64,000 bases of DNA from Oscillospiraceae bacterium (GCA_015066445.1 SVOK01000001.1:62001-126000); one strand, 5' to 3'. Positions 25,686-34,989 are shown, counted from the first letter of the stretch. The notes: generated by a model not told the origin, from the letters alone. Numbers and translations are program-made.

Positions 25686-25973
25686 ATGAAAATAAAAACG
25701 CAAAAAATCATTATGTTTATTCCGTTTGTTAATTTTTCTTTAGTATTTATGTTTCTTCTCTTTATGAAACGCAATAACATTGAAGCTATATATTTCTTAA
25801 AAGCTTTAATTAAAATATCCCTGTTTTTATTGTTAAACAGTATCGTTTTAAAGGTTATTATCGGTATTCTTGATAATAACTTAATAACTTCCGTTTTGGA
25901 ATGGTTTTTCATATATTTTGATTTGTTTATAATTGCTTTTGTTTCAGTAAAAGCACAAGAAAAAAGACAATGA
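25686..25973 (+). CDS. Small membrane protein of unknown function
   Basis: 95 aa, preceded by a weak GAGGT site. It is almost entirely hydrophobic: IIMFIPFVNFSLVFMFLLFM, then a loop with KRNNIEAIYFLKAL, ISLFLLLNSIVLKVIIGIL and WFFIYFDLFIIAFVSVKA, ending in the charged AQEKRQ. Three to four helices are likely. The first helix (FIPFVNFSL) resembles small putative membrane proteins seen beside lipoproteins, but no family is recognised. A long antisense frame overlaps it; the hydrophobic, RBS-preceded plus-strand frame is preferred. Confidence 0.5.
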   Translation: MKIKTQKIIMFIPFVNFSLVFMFLLFMKRNNIEAIYFLKALIKISLFLLLNSIVLKVIIGILDNNLITSVLEWFFIYFDLFIIAFVSVKAQEKRQ

Positions 25974-26088
25974 AGCACATAAAACGGTTTTCTTTTCCCC
26001 TCCGTTCGATTAAAAAAGAGACGATAGAACCGTCCGAAGCCACTGAAAACGAGCTGTTTTTAGCTTTAAATAAACCAATCCCCCAAAA

Positions 26089-26125
26089 CAGAAGTGTTTT
26101 AATGCCAAAACACTTCTGTTTTTTT
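26089..26125 (+). terminator. Strong intrinsic terminator
   Basis: CAGAAGTGTTTT (26089-26100) and AAAACACTTCTG (26107-26118), a perfect 12-bp stem with a 6-nt loop, followed by seven T. It insulates nrdR from the accessory patch. The A-run on the left would also let it work from the minus strand. Confidence 0.9.
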
Positions 26126-26134
26126 ATTTAATGC

Positions 26135-26163
26135 TTGTAATTTTCCACTATATATGGTAGTAT
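26135..26163 (+). promoter_or_regulatory. nrdR promoter with a candidate NrdR box
   Basis: TTGTAA (26135-26140), 17-bp spacer, TAGTAT (26158-26163). The spacer holds CCACTATATATGGTAG (26145-26160), which resembles the 16-bp NrdR box (ACACtATATATaGTGT type). This suggests autoregulation; only one box was seen, whereas paired boxes are usual. Confidence 0.5.
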
Positions 26164-26204
26164 ATAGAAGATAATATCAATATTTATCAAAAGGAGAAAA
26201 AGCT

Positions 26205-26660
26205 ATGAAATGTCCTTATTGCGGATACGAAGAAAGTAAGGTTATTGACTCCCGCCCTACAGATGAGGGTCAGCGCATCAGAAGAAGAAGAGAATGTCTT
26301 CAATGCCAAAAGCGTTTTACCACCTATGAAATCATTGAAAGTCTTCCCATTATTGTTATTAAAAAGGATAAATCGAGAGAAACCTTTAACAGGGATAAGC
26401 TTATGACAGGCTTACTTCGTGCCTGCGAAAAGAGACCCGTTTCATTTGATACTCTTGATAATATGATAGATGAAATTGAGGTTAATATCCAGAATTCACT
26501 TGACCGTGAAGTAAGTAGCGAGCGTATAGGTGAGCTTGTTATGGAAAAGCTTAAAAAGATTGACGAAGTGGCTTATGTTCGTTTTGCAAGCGTTTACCGT
26601 CAGTTCAAGGATATTAATACATTTATGAACGAGCTTAACAAACTGCTTCTTGAGGACTGA
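26205..26660 (+). CDS. nrdR: Transcriptional repressor NrdR
   Basis: 151 aa. The N-terminal zinc ribbon ([17 protein letters not shown] ... [12 protein letters not shown]) binds DNA; residues 48-138 form the ATP cone ([38 protein letters not shown]). NrdR senses ATP/dATP and represses ribonucleotide reductase genes; none of those is in this window. A good AAAGGAG site precedes the ATG. It is followed 5 bp later by gltX, so repair of nucleotide pools and tRNA charging share a transcript here. Confidence 0.96.
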   Translation: MKCPYCGYEESKVIDSRPTDEGQRIRRRRECLQCQKRFTTYEIIESLPIIVIKKDKSRETFNRDKLMTGLLRACEKRPVSFDTLDNMIDEIEVNIQNSLDREVSSERIGELVMEKLKKIDEVAYVRFASVYRQFKDINTFMNELNKLLLED

Positions 26661-26665
26661 TTTAT

Positions 26666-28318
26666 ATGAGTGATACCCTAAAAATGGCAGAGCTTTTACT
26701 GCCCAACATTAAAAACACACCCGATTATTACGAAAACCTCTACCCCGCCCGTAATTTACCTGAGGGCGCAAGGGTTGTAAGAATTGCACCAAGCCCCACA
26801 GGCTATTTGCATTTAGGCACTCTTTTTGCCGCCCTTGTAAACCGTATTACTGCAACCTCCACAGGCGGTATTTTCTATACAAGAATTGAAGATACTGATA
26901 AAAAGCGTGAGATTTCAGGCGGTATTGAGGATATTATTGACGGGCTTAACCGTTTTGGAATTACCATTGACGAAGGCTTTGTTTCAGGCGAAGAGCAAAA
27001 AGGCGATTACGGCCCTTACAAGCAAAGCGAGCGAGCTGAAATTTATCAGACCTATGTTAAAGAGCTTATCCGTCAAGGCCTTGCATACCCCTGCTTCTGC
27101 ACAGCAGAGGAATTAGAGGCTGTAAGAGGCGAGCAGGAGGCTGCAAAGCTCCGCACAGGCTACTATGGTAAATTCGCAAAGCACAGAGATATTACCTACG
27201 AAGAGGCTAAGGTTTTAATTGACGAGGGAAAGCCCTTTGTTGTGCGTCTTAAATCTCCAGGTAGCGAAGAAAACAAAATTATTTTTGAAGATGCTGTTAA
27301 GGGCAAAATTGAAATGCCTGAAAATGATGAGGATTTCGTACTATTAAAGTCGGACGGAATACCCACCTACCACTTTGCGCACGCAGTTGACGACCACCTT
27401 ATGCACACAACCCATGTACTCCGTGGCGATGAATGGATTTCATCAGTTCCAAAGCATATTCAGTTATTTAAGATTTTAGGTTTTAAGCCGCCGAAATACG
27501 GTCATATTTCCCCCATTATGAAGCTTGACAACGGCGCAAAGCGTAAAATTTCAAAAAGAAAAGACCCAGAGGCTGCCGTTCATTTCTTTGCAGAACAGGG
27601 ATATGACAGCGAGTGCGTTATAAACTATCTTATGACGGTTGCCGCATCTGATTTTGAGGACTGGCGCAGAGCAAACCCCGATGCTTCCTATAAAGATTTT
27701 AAATTCAACCTTAAAAAGATGAGTGTTTCGGGAGCGCTTTTTGACGAGGTAAAGCTTTTAGATGTCAGCAAAAATATGGTATCAAAGCTTAAAAGTGATG
27801 AGGTTTACGAAAAGCTCACCGCTTGGGCGCAGGAATTCGACACAGAATTTTATGCTATTCTTACCAAAAATCCCGAGTACACAAGGAAAGTGCTTGCTAT
27901 TGACCGAGATGTGGCAAAGCCACGTAAGGATATAGCACGCTGGAGCGAAGCTAAGGACTATTTCGCATATATGTTTGAGGAATTATTTACTCCTTGCTTT
28001 GAGTTGCCTGAAAACATTGAAAAGGCTGATGCTTTAGCATTCCTTGAAGCTTATAAAAATGTATATACCCCTGCCGACGACCGCCAAGCTTGGTTTGACC
28101 GCATTAAAGAGATAGCTCCAACTATTGGCTTTGCGGCTGAAACAAAGCAATATAAGGCAGAGCCTGAAGCTTATAAGGGACACGCAGGTGACCTTAGCAC
28201 CGTGCTAAGAATTGCAATAACAGGCAGAAGAAACACACCCGATCTTTGCAGTATTATGCAGGTTTTGGGCAAGGAAGAATGTACAAGACGTATTAATAAC
28301 GCCATCTCAAAATTTTAA
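26666..28318 (+). CDS. gltX: Glutamate-tRNA ligase
   Basis: 550 aa. Class I synthetase: RIAPSPTGYLHLGTLFAAL (HIGH region, here HLGT), FYTRIEDTDKKRE, YGPYKQSER, PCFCTAEELEA, LRGDEWISSVPKHIQLF and the KISKRKD loop. The C-terminal anticodon-binding domain is longer than in E. coli, as in a clostridial subgroup. It attaches glutamate to tRNA-Glu. A glnS gene follows directly, so charging of tRNA-Gln need not go through Glu-tRNA-Gln, and this enzyme is expected to be discriminating (inference). Confidence 0.94.
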   Translation: MSDTLKMAELLLPNIKNTPDYYENLYPARNLPEGARVVRIAPSPTGYLHLGTLFAALVNRITATSTGGIFYTRIEDTDKKREISGGIEDIIDGLNRFGITIDEGFVSGEEQKGDYGPYKQSERAEIYQTYVKELIRQGLAYPCFCTAEELEAVRGEQEAAKLRTGYYGKFAKHRDITYEEAKVLIDEGKPFVVRLKSPGSEENKIIFEDAVKGKIEMPENDEDFVLLKSDGIPTYHFAHAVDDHLMHTTHVLRGDEWISSVPKHIQLFKILGFKPPKYGHISPIMKLDNGAKRKISKRKDPEAAVHFFAEQGYDSECVINYLMTVAASDFEDWRRANPDASYKDFKFNLKKMSVSGALFDEVKLLDVSKNMVSKLKSDEVYEKLTAWAQEFDTEFYAILTKNPEYTRKVLAIDRDVAKPRKDIARWSEAKDYFAYMFEELFTPCFELPENIEKADALAFLEAYKNVYTPADDRQAWFDRIKEIAPTIGFAAETKQYKAEPEAYKGHAGDLSTVLRIAITGRRNTPDLCSIMQVLGKEECTRRINNAISKF

Positions 28319-28329
28319 GAGGTTTATTT

Positions 28330-30018
28330 ATGGAAGAAAATATTATTTTAACAGAAGAAGAAAGCAAACCCTCTAATTTTATTCACGATTTTATTGACGA
28401 GGATTTAAAAGAGGGAGTTTACAGCAGAGTTCAGACCCGTTTTCCCCCCGAGCCTAACGGATATTTGCACATTGGCCACGCAAAAGCTATCTGCATTGAC
28501 TTTGCAACTGCCGAAAAGTACGGCGGCAAATGTAATCTGCGTCTTGATGACACCAACCCCACCAAGGAAGATGTTGAGTATGTTGACGCAATTAAGGAAG
28601 ATATTGAATGGCTCGGCTTTAAATGGGACAATATTTATTTTGCATCGGATTATTTTGATTTTATCTATGAGTGTGCATTAAAGCTTATTGATAAGGGACT
28701 GGCTTATGTTGATGAGTCCACACCCGACGAAATAAGAGAAATGCGCGGTACTTTAACAGAGGCTGGCGTTAACAGCCCTTACCGTAACAGACCCATTGAA
28801 GAAACCAAGGCATTATTTAAAAGAATGACCGACGGTGAATTCCCGAACGGTGCAATGGTACTAAGAGCTAAAATTGATATGAGCTCCTCTAACCTTAATA
28901 TGCGTGACCCTATAATTTACAGAATTATGCACGCTCATCACCACAGAACAGGTGACAAATGGTGCGTTTATCCTATGTATGACTTCGCACACCCACTTAG
29001 TGACGCTAAAGAGGGTGTTACCCACTCACTTTGCTCCTTGGAATTTGAAAACCACCGTCCCCTTTACAATTGGTTCTTAGAGGTTCTCGAAATCCCCGAG
29101 GCTCCCCGTCAGATAGAGTTTGCAAGAATGAATGTAAACTACACATTAACAAGTAAACGTAAATGCTTAAAGCTTGTTAATGACGGTTTGGTTTCAGGCT
29201 GGGACGACCCCAGAATGGCAACTATCTGCGGTATGCGCCGCAGAGGCTATCCCGCAGAGGCTGTACGTGCATTTGTTGATAAAATCGGTGTTTCCAAGGC
29301 TTACAGCGTTATTGACTATGCTTTGCTTGAGTCCTGTGTAAGAGATTACCTCAACGAAAACGCTGACCGTGCAATGGCAGTGCTTCGCCCTCTTAAAGTT
29401 ATTATTGATAATTATCCTGAGGACAAGACTGATATTATTGAGGTTGATATCAACCCCAACAAGCCCGAGCTTGGCAAAACAAGTGTTACCTTCTCTAAGG
29501 AAATCTTTATTGAAGAGGACGACTTTATGTTAGACCCTCCGGGCAAATATTTCCGTTTATGCCCTCAGAAAGAGGTTCGTTTAAAGGGTGCTTATTATAT
29601 TAAATATGCATCTCACGAAACCGATGAAAACGGCAATATTACTGCAGTTCACTGCACCTATGACCCTGAAAGCTTTGGCGGTGAGACTCCCGACGGCAGA
29701 AAGGTTAAGGGTACTTTACATTGGGTAGACGCTAAAAATTCTGCCGATGTTGAGGTAAGACTATACGAGCGCCTTTTCAATGTTCCCAACCCAAGTGACG
29801 AAGAGGGTGTTTACTCCTTTGCGGATAATCTTAACCCCGAATCACTTACCGTTTTAAGCAACTGCAAAATTGATGCCGGTCTTAAAGATGTTAAAGCAGG
29901 CGATACCTTCCAGTTTATGCGTCAGGGTTATTTCTGTGTTGATAAGGATTCTACCGACGAGAAGTTAATCTTTAACCGCACAGTAGCACTTAAAGATTCT
30001 TTTGTTAAGAAGGCTTAA
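28330..30018 (+). CDS. glnS: Glutamine-tRNA ligase
   Basis: 562 aa. GlnRS-type class I features: FPPEPNGYLHIGHAKAICID, LRLDDTNPTKED, YPMYDFAHPLSDA, THSLCSLEFENHRPLYNW, LTSKRKCLKLV (the KMSKS loop, here TSKRK) and RMATICGMRRRGYP. The C-terminal beta-barrels for anticodon binding are complete (KGTLHWV, NRTVALKDSF). Many Firmicutes lack GlnRS and use GatCAB; a glnS immediately after gltX fits the gut clostridial pattern. It lies 11 bp after gltX and 3 bp before the Nif3-like gene. Confidence 0.96.
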   Translation: MEENIILTEEESKPSNFIHDFIDEDLKEGVYSRVQTRFPPEPNGYLHIGHAKAICIDFATAEKYGGKCNLRLDDTNPTKEDVEYVDAIKEDIEWLGFKWDNIYFASDYFDFIYECALKLIDKGLAYVDESTPDEIREMRGTLTEAGVNSPYRNRPIEETKALFKRMTDGEFPNGAMVLRAKIDMSSSNLNMRDPIIYRIMHAHHHRTGDKWCVYPMYDFAHPLSDAKEGVTHSLCSLEFENHRPLYNWFLEVLEIPEAPRQIEFARMNVNYTLTSKRKCLKLVNDGLVSGWDDPRMATICGMRRRGYPAEAVRAFVDKIGVSKAYSVIDYALLESCVRDYLNENADRAMAVLRPLKVIIDNYPEDKTDIIEVDINPNKPELGKTSVTFSKEIFIEEDDFMLDPPGKYFRLCPQKEVRLKGAYYIKYASHETDENGNITAVHCTYDPESFGGETPDGRKVKGTLHWVDAKNSADVEVRLYERLFNVPNPSDEEGVYSFADNLNPESLTVLSNCKIDAGLKDVKAGDTFQFMRQGYFCVDKDSTDEKLIFNRTVALKDSFVKKA

Positions 30019-30021
30019 AAT

Positions 30022-30771
30022 ATGACCGTTTCAAAAATATTCGAATTTTTAAACAAGCAGTATCCTTGTGATACTGCTTGCGATTTTGACAATGTTGGTT
30101 TGCTTATAGGTGACAGCGAACAAAAAGTCACAAAAGCTTTAGTTTCGCTTGACTGCACGTTGCAAACCATAGCAGAAGCCAAAGAAAAGAACTGTCAGCT
30201 TATAATCACCCACCACCCTGTTATTTTTAGTCCTCTTAAAAATGTGCTTGCAGGCAGTATTCCTTTTGAACTTATTAAAAGTGGAATTTCGGTAATATCT
30301 ATGCACACCAATTTGGATATAGCTAAAAACGGCGGTGTTAACGCTTGCCTTTGCAAAGCTCTTGGAATTGAAAATACCGAAATTTATACAGCGAGTGACG
30401 GCTATGCTCTTATGAGCGGTAGAGTCTCCCCTCTTTCGGCTGATGATTTTGCAAAGCAAATAAAAAGCACTTTAGGCGGCACAGTTAAATATGTTGACGG
30501 TAAAAAGCTTATAGAAAAGGTTCTTGTCTGCTCAGGAAGCGGCGGTGATTTTATAAATGAAGCCATTAAAGGCAGCTTTGATGCTCTTGTTACAGCCGAC
30601 GTTAAGCATCATCAGTTTTTAGAAAGCTTTGATAATGGCATTTCCCTTTTCGACGCAGGGCATTTTAACACCGAAGATATTGTTATTGAGCCTCTTAAAG
30701 ATTTGCTTGCAAAAGAATTTGGAAATATAAAGTTTTTAACAACACATAACACAAACATAAAATACGAATAA
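30022..30771 (+). CDS. Nif3-like dinuclear metal-centre protein
   Basis: 249 aa. The metal ligands of the NIF3/YqfO family are visible: DFDNVGLLIGD at the N-terminus, ITHHPVIF (tandem His), SMHTNLDIAKNGGVN and the late ADVKHHQFLE ... DAGHFNTED. The short form lacks the inserted PII-like domain of Bacillus YqfO. The family is often annotated as GTP cyclohydrolase type I-like, but the true activity is unsettled. In Firmicutes it often pairs with the tRNA methyltransferase trmK, which is absent here. It ends the nrdR-gltX-glnS operon before a strong terminator. Confidence 0.9.
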   Translation: MTVSKIFEFLNKQYPCDTACDFDNVGLLIGDSEQKVTKALVSLDCTLQTIAEAKEKNCQLIITHHPVIFSPLKNVLAGSIPFELIKSGISVISMHTNLDIAKNGGVNACLCKALGIENTEIYTASDGYALMSGRVSPLSADDFAKQIKSTLGGTVKYVDGKKLIEKVLVCSGSGGDFINEAIKGSFDALVTADVKHHQFLESFDNGISLFDAGHFNTEDIVIEPLKDLLAKEFGNIKFLTTHNTNIKYE

Positions 30772-30777
30772 GTAAAA

Positions 30778-30815
30778 ACAGGTTACTGCCTTAATAAAGC
30801 AGTAACCTGTTTTTT
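30778..30815. terminator. Strong terminator after the Nif3-like gene
   Basis: ACAGGTTACTGC (30778-30789) and GCAGTAACCTGT (30799-30810) then five T. Its right side reaches the stop of the convergent FAD oxidoreductase gene, so it probably serves both. Confidence 0.9.
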
Positions 30816-32094
30816 ATATCTCTAATATTCCTTTTTGAACCTTTTTTATATCAGCATTAACAGCCGGTGTTTTGTCCTCAACACAAACTGCGGCTGCCAC
30901 ACCTGCGGCCTGACCTGTAATATAACAGCAAGGAATTACTCGGGTTGATGCCTGCATTTCCCTATCTGTACCGATACATCTGCCTGCAACAAGCATATTA
31001 TTTAATCCCTTTGGTACTAAGCATCTATACGGAATACTGTAGCTTTGTCCGTCCTCGTGTCTCATCGAAACAGATTTATGAAAGCCTTTCATACCGTCAG
31101 TATCAGGAGTCATTGGGTGAATATCTATCGGGTATGAATATCTGCCGATTTCATCAGAAAAGCTATCCTCAGAATAAAAGCTATCAACCGTTAATGTATA
31201 TTCGCAACTAATTCTCCTTGATTCACGAATGCCAATATAATCCGCACTTTTAACCAAAACTGCATTTTCGCAACCCGATACATAATTGCGGTAATAATTT
31301 TCATATTCGGCTAAAATTTTCCTGCCCTCAAACATTGCTTTAGTGAGACTTTTTACGTCCCTGTCATCAACTCCAAAGCAATGTCCCACATTGCCGCCAC
31401 CTACACCGATTTCGGCATAGTTCTTTTTTATACCGGGTAGCACTTTGTCATACTGCGAAAAAACACCGTCGGAATATGCCTGCTCATATTTTGCAGCATC
31501 GTACCCTTTTTTGGCAAAATCCACTCCGCCCCAAAGACTGCATATAGTGGCGCTCATTGTATCTCCGTTTTCGTTACCGTAACTATAATCAGCACCCGCA
31601 AGGCTGGCAAGTATACCAGTACCTGTGCAATCTATAAAAAACTCAGCCTCCAGAGCATAAATACCGTCAGGACAGGAAACCACCGCATACTGAACTGTTC
31701 TGTCTTCACATACCGCATCCACAATATGGGTATAGAACATTACCTCTACACCTGCCTGCAGCACTAAATCATCATAAACACGTTTCAGTTCTTCGTATCT
31801 TATGTTATACCATTCACGCTTATTGTTATTCTGATATTTAAGCCTGGTGAAAATTTCCCTGCCTATTCCGTTTGAAATAAACTTTTCACCATCATCAAAA
31901 TTCATAAGCTCGGCAACCATAGCCAAAACACTTGAACCGCCAAGTGTTCCTGACTGTTCTATCAGAATAACCCTTTTGCCCTGTCTTGCCGCCGCAACTG
32001 CCGCCGCAACACCCGAGGGCCCGCCGCCTGCTACAATTATATCTGCCCTGTCATAAACTTTAATTGATTTTTGATAGCTTATCTCTGTTTTCAT
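30814..32094 (-). CDS. FAD-dependent oxidoreductase (FAD_oxidored type)
   Basis: 426 aa. The ADP-binding fold is at the N-terminus: ADIIVAGGGPSGVAAAVAAA, then LIEQSGTLGGSS. The C-terminus has the second FAD motif (NNMLVAGRCIGTD ... RVIPCCYITGQAAGVAAAV), with a Cys pair near the flavin. This family is common inside polysaccharide-use gene sets but has no settled substrate; oxidation of a sugar or aglycone is possible. Its start overlaps the GH2 stop (ATGA), so the two are translated together from one promoter. Nearby GH116 and GH43 genes support a carbohydrate context. Confidence 0.85.
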   Translation of the reverse strand: MKTEISYQKSIKVYDRADIIVAGGGPSGVAAAVAAARQGKRVILIEQSGTLGGSSVLAMVAELMNFDDGEKFISNGIGREIFTRLKYQNNNKREWYNIRYEELKRVYDDLVLQAGVEVMFYTHIVDAVCEDRTVQYAVVSCPDGIYALEAEFFIDCTGTGILASLAGADYSYGNENGDTMSATICSLWGGVDFAKKGYDAAKYEQAYSDGVFSQYDKVLPGIKKNYAEIGVGGGNVGHCFGVDDRDVKSLTKAMFEGRKILAEYENYYRNYVSGCENAVLVKSADYIGIRESRRISCEYTLTVDSFYSEDSFSDEIGRYSYPIDIHPMTPDTDGMKGFHKSVSMRHEDGQSYSIPYRCLVPKGLNNMLVAGRCIGTDREMQASTRVIPCCYITGQAAGVAAAVCVEDKTPAVNADIKKVQKGILEI

Positions 32095-33809
32095 ATCTGT
32101 TCCTCAATTTTAGCTTTTCTTGTATTTACCGCTTTAATCTTTTGCATATCAAGCTTAGGAATGCGGTTATATGTGTATAAACCGTTTTTCTCCTGTTCAA
32201 CATCGTAAAGCTGTGTATAGCAAAAGCCCATTATATCAGGGTTATCAAGCAAAGCATCGGTGTAATTTGTATACCTCTCAAGAAGCTCTTCCCAAGTTTT
32301 AGGAGCATTACCGTAGCCCCATCCTTTTTCACCCTCTGCAATAAATGCAAAGCCGCCGTATTCACTAACGAACACAGGTTGCCCGCTGTATTTTTGAATT
32401 TCGCCTTCTTTTCTTGCAACCTGATCGGTGACTATTCCTTCTTTTATATGAGCATAGCCCTCTTTGAATGTATCCAAGCTGTTGCAATAATCGTGAACAT
32501 CGTATATTTCCATACCGTTTATGTGATAATTACCGCTTACTGCAATACAAGGCCTTGTACTATCAGTAGCTTTAGTGATTTTATACACACTCTCAATTAT
32601 TCTGTCACTAACCGCATATTCCCTATAACCCCAGGTCTCATTAAAAGGGCACCAACCTATAATCGAGGGATGATTAAAGTCACGTTCTACAATTTCTACC
32701 CATTCGCAAATAAAGTTTTCACAAGCTATAGCATTTGTATAATCCATACCCCAATTGCCATGCTCGCCCCAAACCATATAACCCGCCTTATCACAATGGT
32801 ATAAAAATCTTTTCTCAAATACTTTTTGGTGAAGTCTTGCACCGTTAAAACCTGCAGCCATAGAAATTTTAATATCATTAGCCAATGCTTCATCGGTTTT
32901 TGCGGTATAAATTCCGTCGGGATAAAAGCCTTGGTCAAGTACTAATCTTTGGAACACACACTCTGAATTAAGCATAAATTTTTTGCCTTCAAGACAAGTG
33001 TTTCTTAATCCAAAATAACTTTTCACTCTGTCTTCACCGAATGTGAATTTCAAATCATAAAGTCTGCCGTTTCCCACCTCCCAGAGGTGAATTTCATCTA
33101 ACCTTAAACAAGCAGAAAAATTATTACCGTTAACCTGAAGCTTACTGCTTCCCATAGGCTTTCCTTTATAAGATGCGGTTATAACTATTTCACCGTTTCC
33201 GCAAACCTCGCCCAAAATTAAAACAGAACCGTTATTCACATCAGGATAATATTTTGCAGATTTAATATACGCCTTTGGAACAATCTCAAGCCACACCGTC
33301 TGCCATATTCCTGTAGTTCTTGTGTAATAACATCCATAAGAAACAGGCTTTGCACTCTGTTTGCCGGAGGGTTGTTCCTTATTTTTAACATCGTCCTCAG
33401 CTATAACCAGAATTTCATTTTCTCCGGTCTTTAAAAATGGAGCTATATTAAATTCAAAAGAAGAATAACCACCTATATGTATTCCAACCTGCGCACCGTT
33501 TACTAAGACAGTTGTTTTAAAATCAACTGCTCCAAAGTGCAAAAATATATTATTTTCAAGCTGTTCGGCAGTGATATTAATATTTCTTTTATATACCGCT
33601 ACAGATATAAAATCCTTAAAGCCTATACCTGACAGCTCACTCTCAGGACAAAAAGGAACTGTTATTTTTTTAGTGAGCGGAGCAGTTTTCAAGCTTTCTA
33701 TGATTTCTGGTGTGTTTTCGGTATAAAAATCAAAATCCCACTCCCCATTAAGATTTATAAATCCCTCTCGTTCCCACTGCGGATCAGGATGCTCAGTTCT
33801 GTAAACCAT
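32091..33809 (-). CDS. Glycoside hydrolase family 2 protein
   Basis: 572 aa from the ATG at 33809, which has GGTGA at the right distance; an earlier in-frame ATG at 33821 sits too close to its GGA. The N-terminal jelly-roll (NLNGEWDFDFY, FCPESELSGIG, LHFGAVDFKTTVLVNG, HIGGYSSFEFN) and immunoglobulin-like domain precede a TIM barrel. The acid/base is Glu391 (PFNETWGY) and the nucleophile Glu483 (FVSEYGGF). Activity may be beta-galactosidase, glucuronidase or arabinosidase. No signal peptide is seen, so it acts on imported oligosaccharides. It heads the FAD oxidoreductase operon, divergent from an AraC regulator. Confidence 0.9.
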   Translation of the reverse strand: MVYRTEHPDPQWEREGFINLNGEWDFDFYTENTPEIIESLKTAPLTKKITVPFCPESELSGIGFKDFISVAVYKRNINITAEQLENNIFLHFGAVDFKTTVLVNGAQVGIHIGGYSSFEFNIAPFLKTGENEILVIAEDDVKNKEQPSGKQSAKPVSYGCYYTRTTGIWQTVWLEIVPKAYIKSAKYYPDVNNGSVLILGEVCGNGEIVITASYKGKPMGSSKLQVNGNNFSACLRLDEIHLWEVGNGRLYDLKFTFGEDRVKSYFGLRNTCLEGKKFMLNSECVFQRLVLDQGFYPDGIYTAKTDEALANDIKISMAAGFNGARLHQKVFEKRFLYHCDKAGYMVWGEHGNWGMDYTNAIACENFICEWVEIVERDFNHPSIIGWCPFNETWGYREYAVSDRIIESVYKITKATDSTRPCIAVSGNYHINGMEIYDVHDYCNSLDTFKEGYAHIKEGIVTDQVARKEGEIQKYSGQPVFVSEYGGFAFIAEGEKGWGYGNAPKTWEELLERYTNYTDALLDNPDIMGFCYTQLYDVEQEKNGLYTYNRIPKLDMQKIKAVNTRKAKIEEQI

Positions 33810-33898
33810 AATAATCACCATATCCTTTCTGCTACTTTAATTACTAATGGTATGCGCCCTATACTTTTAAACGTTATTTTTCACACTAATAATCTCTT

Positions 33899-33940
33899 TT
33901 GCATAAAGCACTTTAAATTTATTATATATCGTGATATAAT
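33899..33940 (+). promoter_or_regulatory. AraC gene promoter region
   Basis: Two overlapping solutions: TTGCAT-17-TTATAT (33899-33927) and TTTAAA-17-TATAAT (33912-33940). The region separates the GH2 gene from the araC-type gene, so operator sites for the regulator are expected here, but no clear repeat was found. Confidence 0.45.
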
Positions 33941-33985
33941 TACTTGTAAATACAAAATATCTACAGAAAGGTATAAAATATTGAT

Positions 33986-34822
33986 ATGTATGAGGATATA
34001 ACTATTTTTTCAAACAAGATAGAAAAAACGCCCCACGCTTTTAATGTTCTGATGTGCGGTAGCTCCTACTGTGACGGCACTTATAAAATCAACCGCCCGA
34101 AATCCCCGATTTGCTGTATTGAATATATTTGCAAGGGTCGCGGATATGTAACTGTTGATGATGTAACCTTTACTGCGAGCGAGGGGGATATTTATCTGTT
34201 ACCTATAGGAAAAGACCATTTTTACTATTCCGATGATAAAGACCCTTGGGAAAAGCTTTGGTTTAATATAAGCGGGAAATTTGTTGAAAGCACCCTGGAA
34301 GCCTATGGAATAGAAAACATCTATCACATTAAAAATCTCGATTTAAAAGCACTTTTTAAAGATTTTTTATCCCATGCGGAAAAAATCAAGCAAACAAGCT
34401 CAACAAAATTCAATTTCAATGCCTGCGCTATGGATTATTTAAAAATAATACAAAGTATTGCCACTTCCCCTGAATTGCAGGAAAAACACATTCCCACCGA
34501 CAAGGCAGAGCTTTTAAAAAATAAAATAGACACTCTTACCGACTTTTCTCTTACGTTTGATGAAATATTAAATGAATTTTTTTACACCAAATCACATTTA
34601 ATAAGATTATTTAAAGCTAAATACGGTATTACCCCTTATGATTATTTACTTGAGCATAAGCTGAGTATCGCCAAGCTTCTGCTCAAAAACACCGCTATTG
34701 GTATAGCTGAAATAGCCTCTCGCTTAGGCTTTGCTAACAGCCATTATTTTTCAAATTTCTTTTCTAAAAAGGTTGGTATGTCGCCAAGAGAATATAGAAA
34801 CACAAATAATATTCGATTATAA
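33986..34822 (+). CDS. AraC family transcriptional regulator
   Basis: 278 aa. The N-terminal cupin-like sensor domain has EYICKGRGYVTVDDVTFTAS and EGDIYLLPIGKDHFYYS, the AraC_binding pattern. The C-terminal region (about 180-275) contains two helix-turn-helices: TFDEILNEFFYTKSHLIRLF and IAEIASRLGFANSHYFSNFF, then KKVGMSPREYR. AraC proteins with this layout respond to a sugar and activate glycosidase genes. It lies between the divergent GH2-FAD operon and the following two glycosidase-like genes, so all are candidate targets. Confidence 0.93.
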   Translation: MYEDITIFSNKIEKTPHAFNVLMCGSSYCDGTYKINRPKSPICCIEYICKGRGYVTVDDVTFTASEGDIYLLPIGKDHFYYSDDKDPWEKLWFNISGKFVESTLEAYGIENIYHIKNLDLKALFKDFLSHAEKIKQTSSTKFNFNACAMDYLKIIQSIATSPELQEKHIPTDKAELLKNKIDTLTDFSLTFDEILNEFFYTKSHLIRLFKAKYGITPYDYLLEHKLSIAKLLLKNTAIGIAEIASRLGFANSHYFSNFFSKKVGMSPREYRNTNNIRL

Positions 34823-34932
34823 AAAAGCTCCGACTCTTGCAAAAAATGTTAAATTTTAGGCAAGAATTAATATTTACATCACAGTAGTTTTAGGTTACTA
34901 TTTCAGCGGATATAGCAATAATGAATATGTTC

Positions 34933-34949
34933 AATTACCTATGGTAATT
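34933..34949. promoter_or_regulatory. Palindrome before the (alpha/alpha)6-like gene
   Basis: AATTACC-TAT-GGTAATT, 17 bp, perfect, about 40 bp before the AAGGAG site of the gene at 34990. The rest of the 167-bp spacer has no gene; a TCTTGC/GCAAGA pair occurs near 34840. A regulator site is possible. Confidence 0.4.
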
Positions 34950-34989
34950 ATTTGTAAATTCAATATTCTATTATAAGGAGCGGATAGAT

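Noticed and set aside
25667..25978. Minus-strand frame of 103 codons
   Set aside because: It mirrors the plus-strand membrane protein, which has a ribosome site and regular hydrophobic helices.
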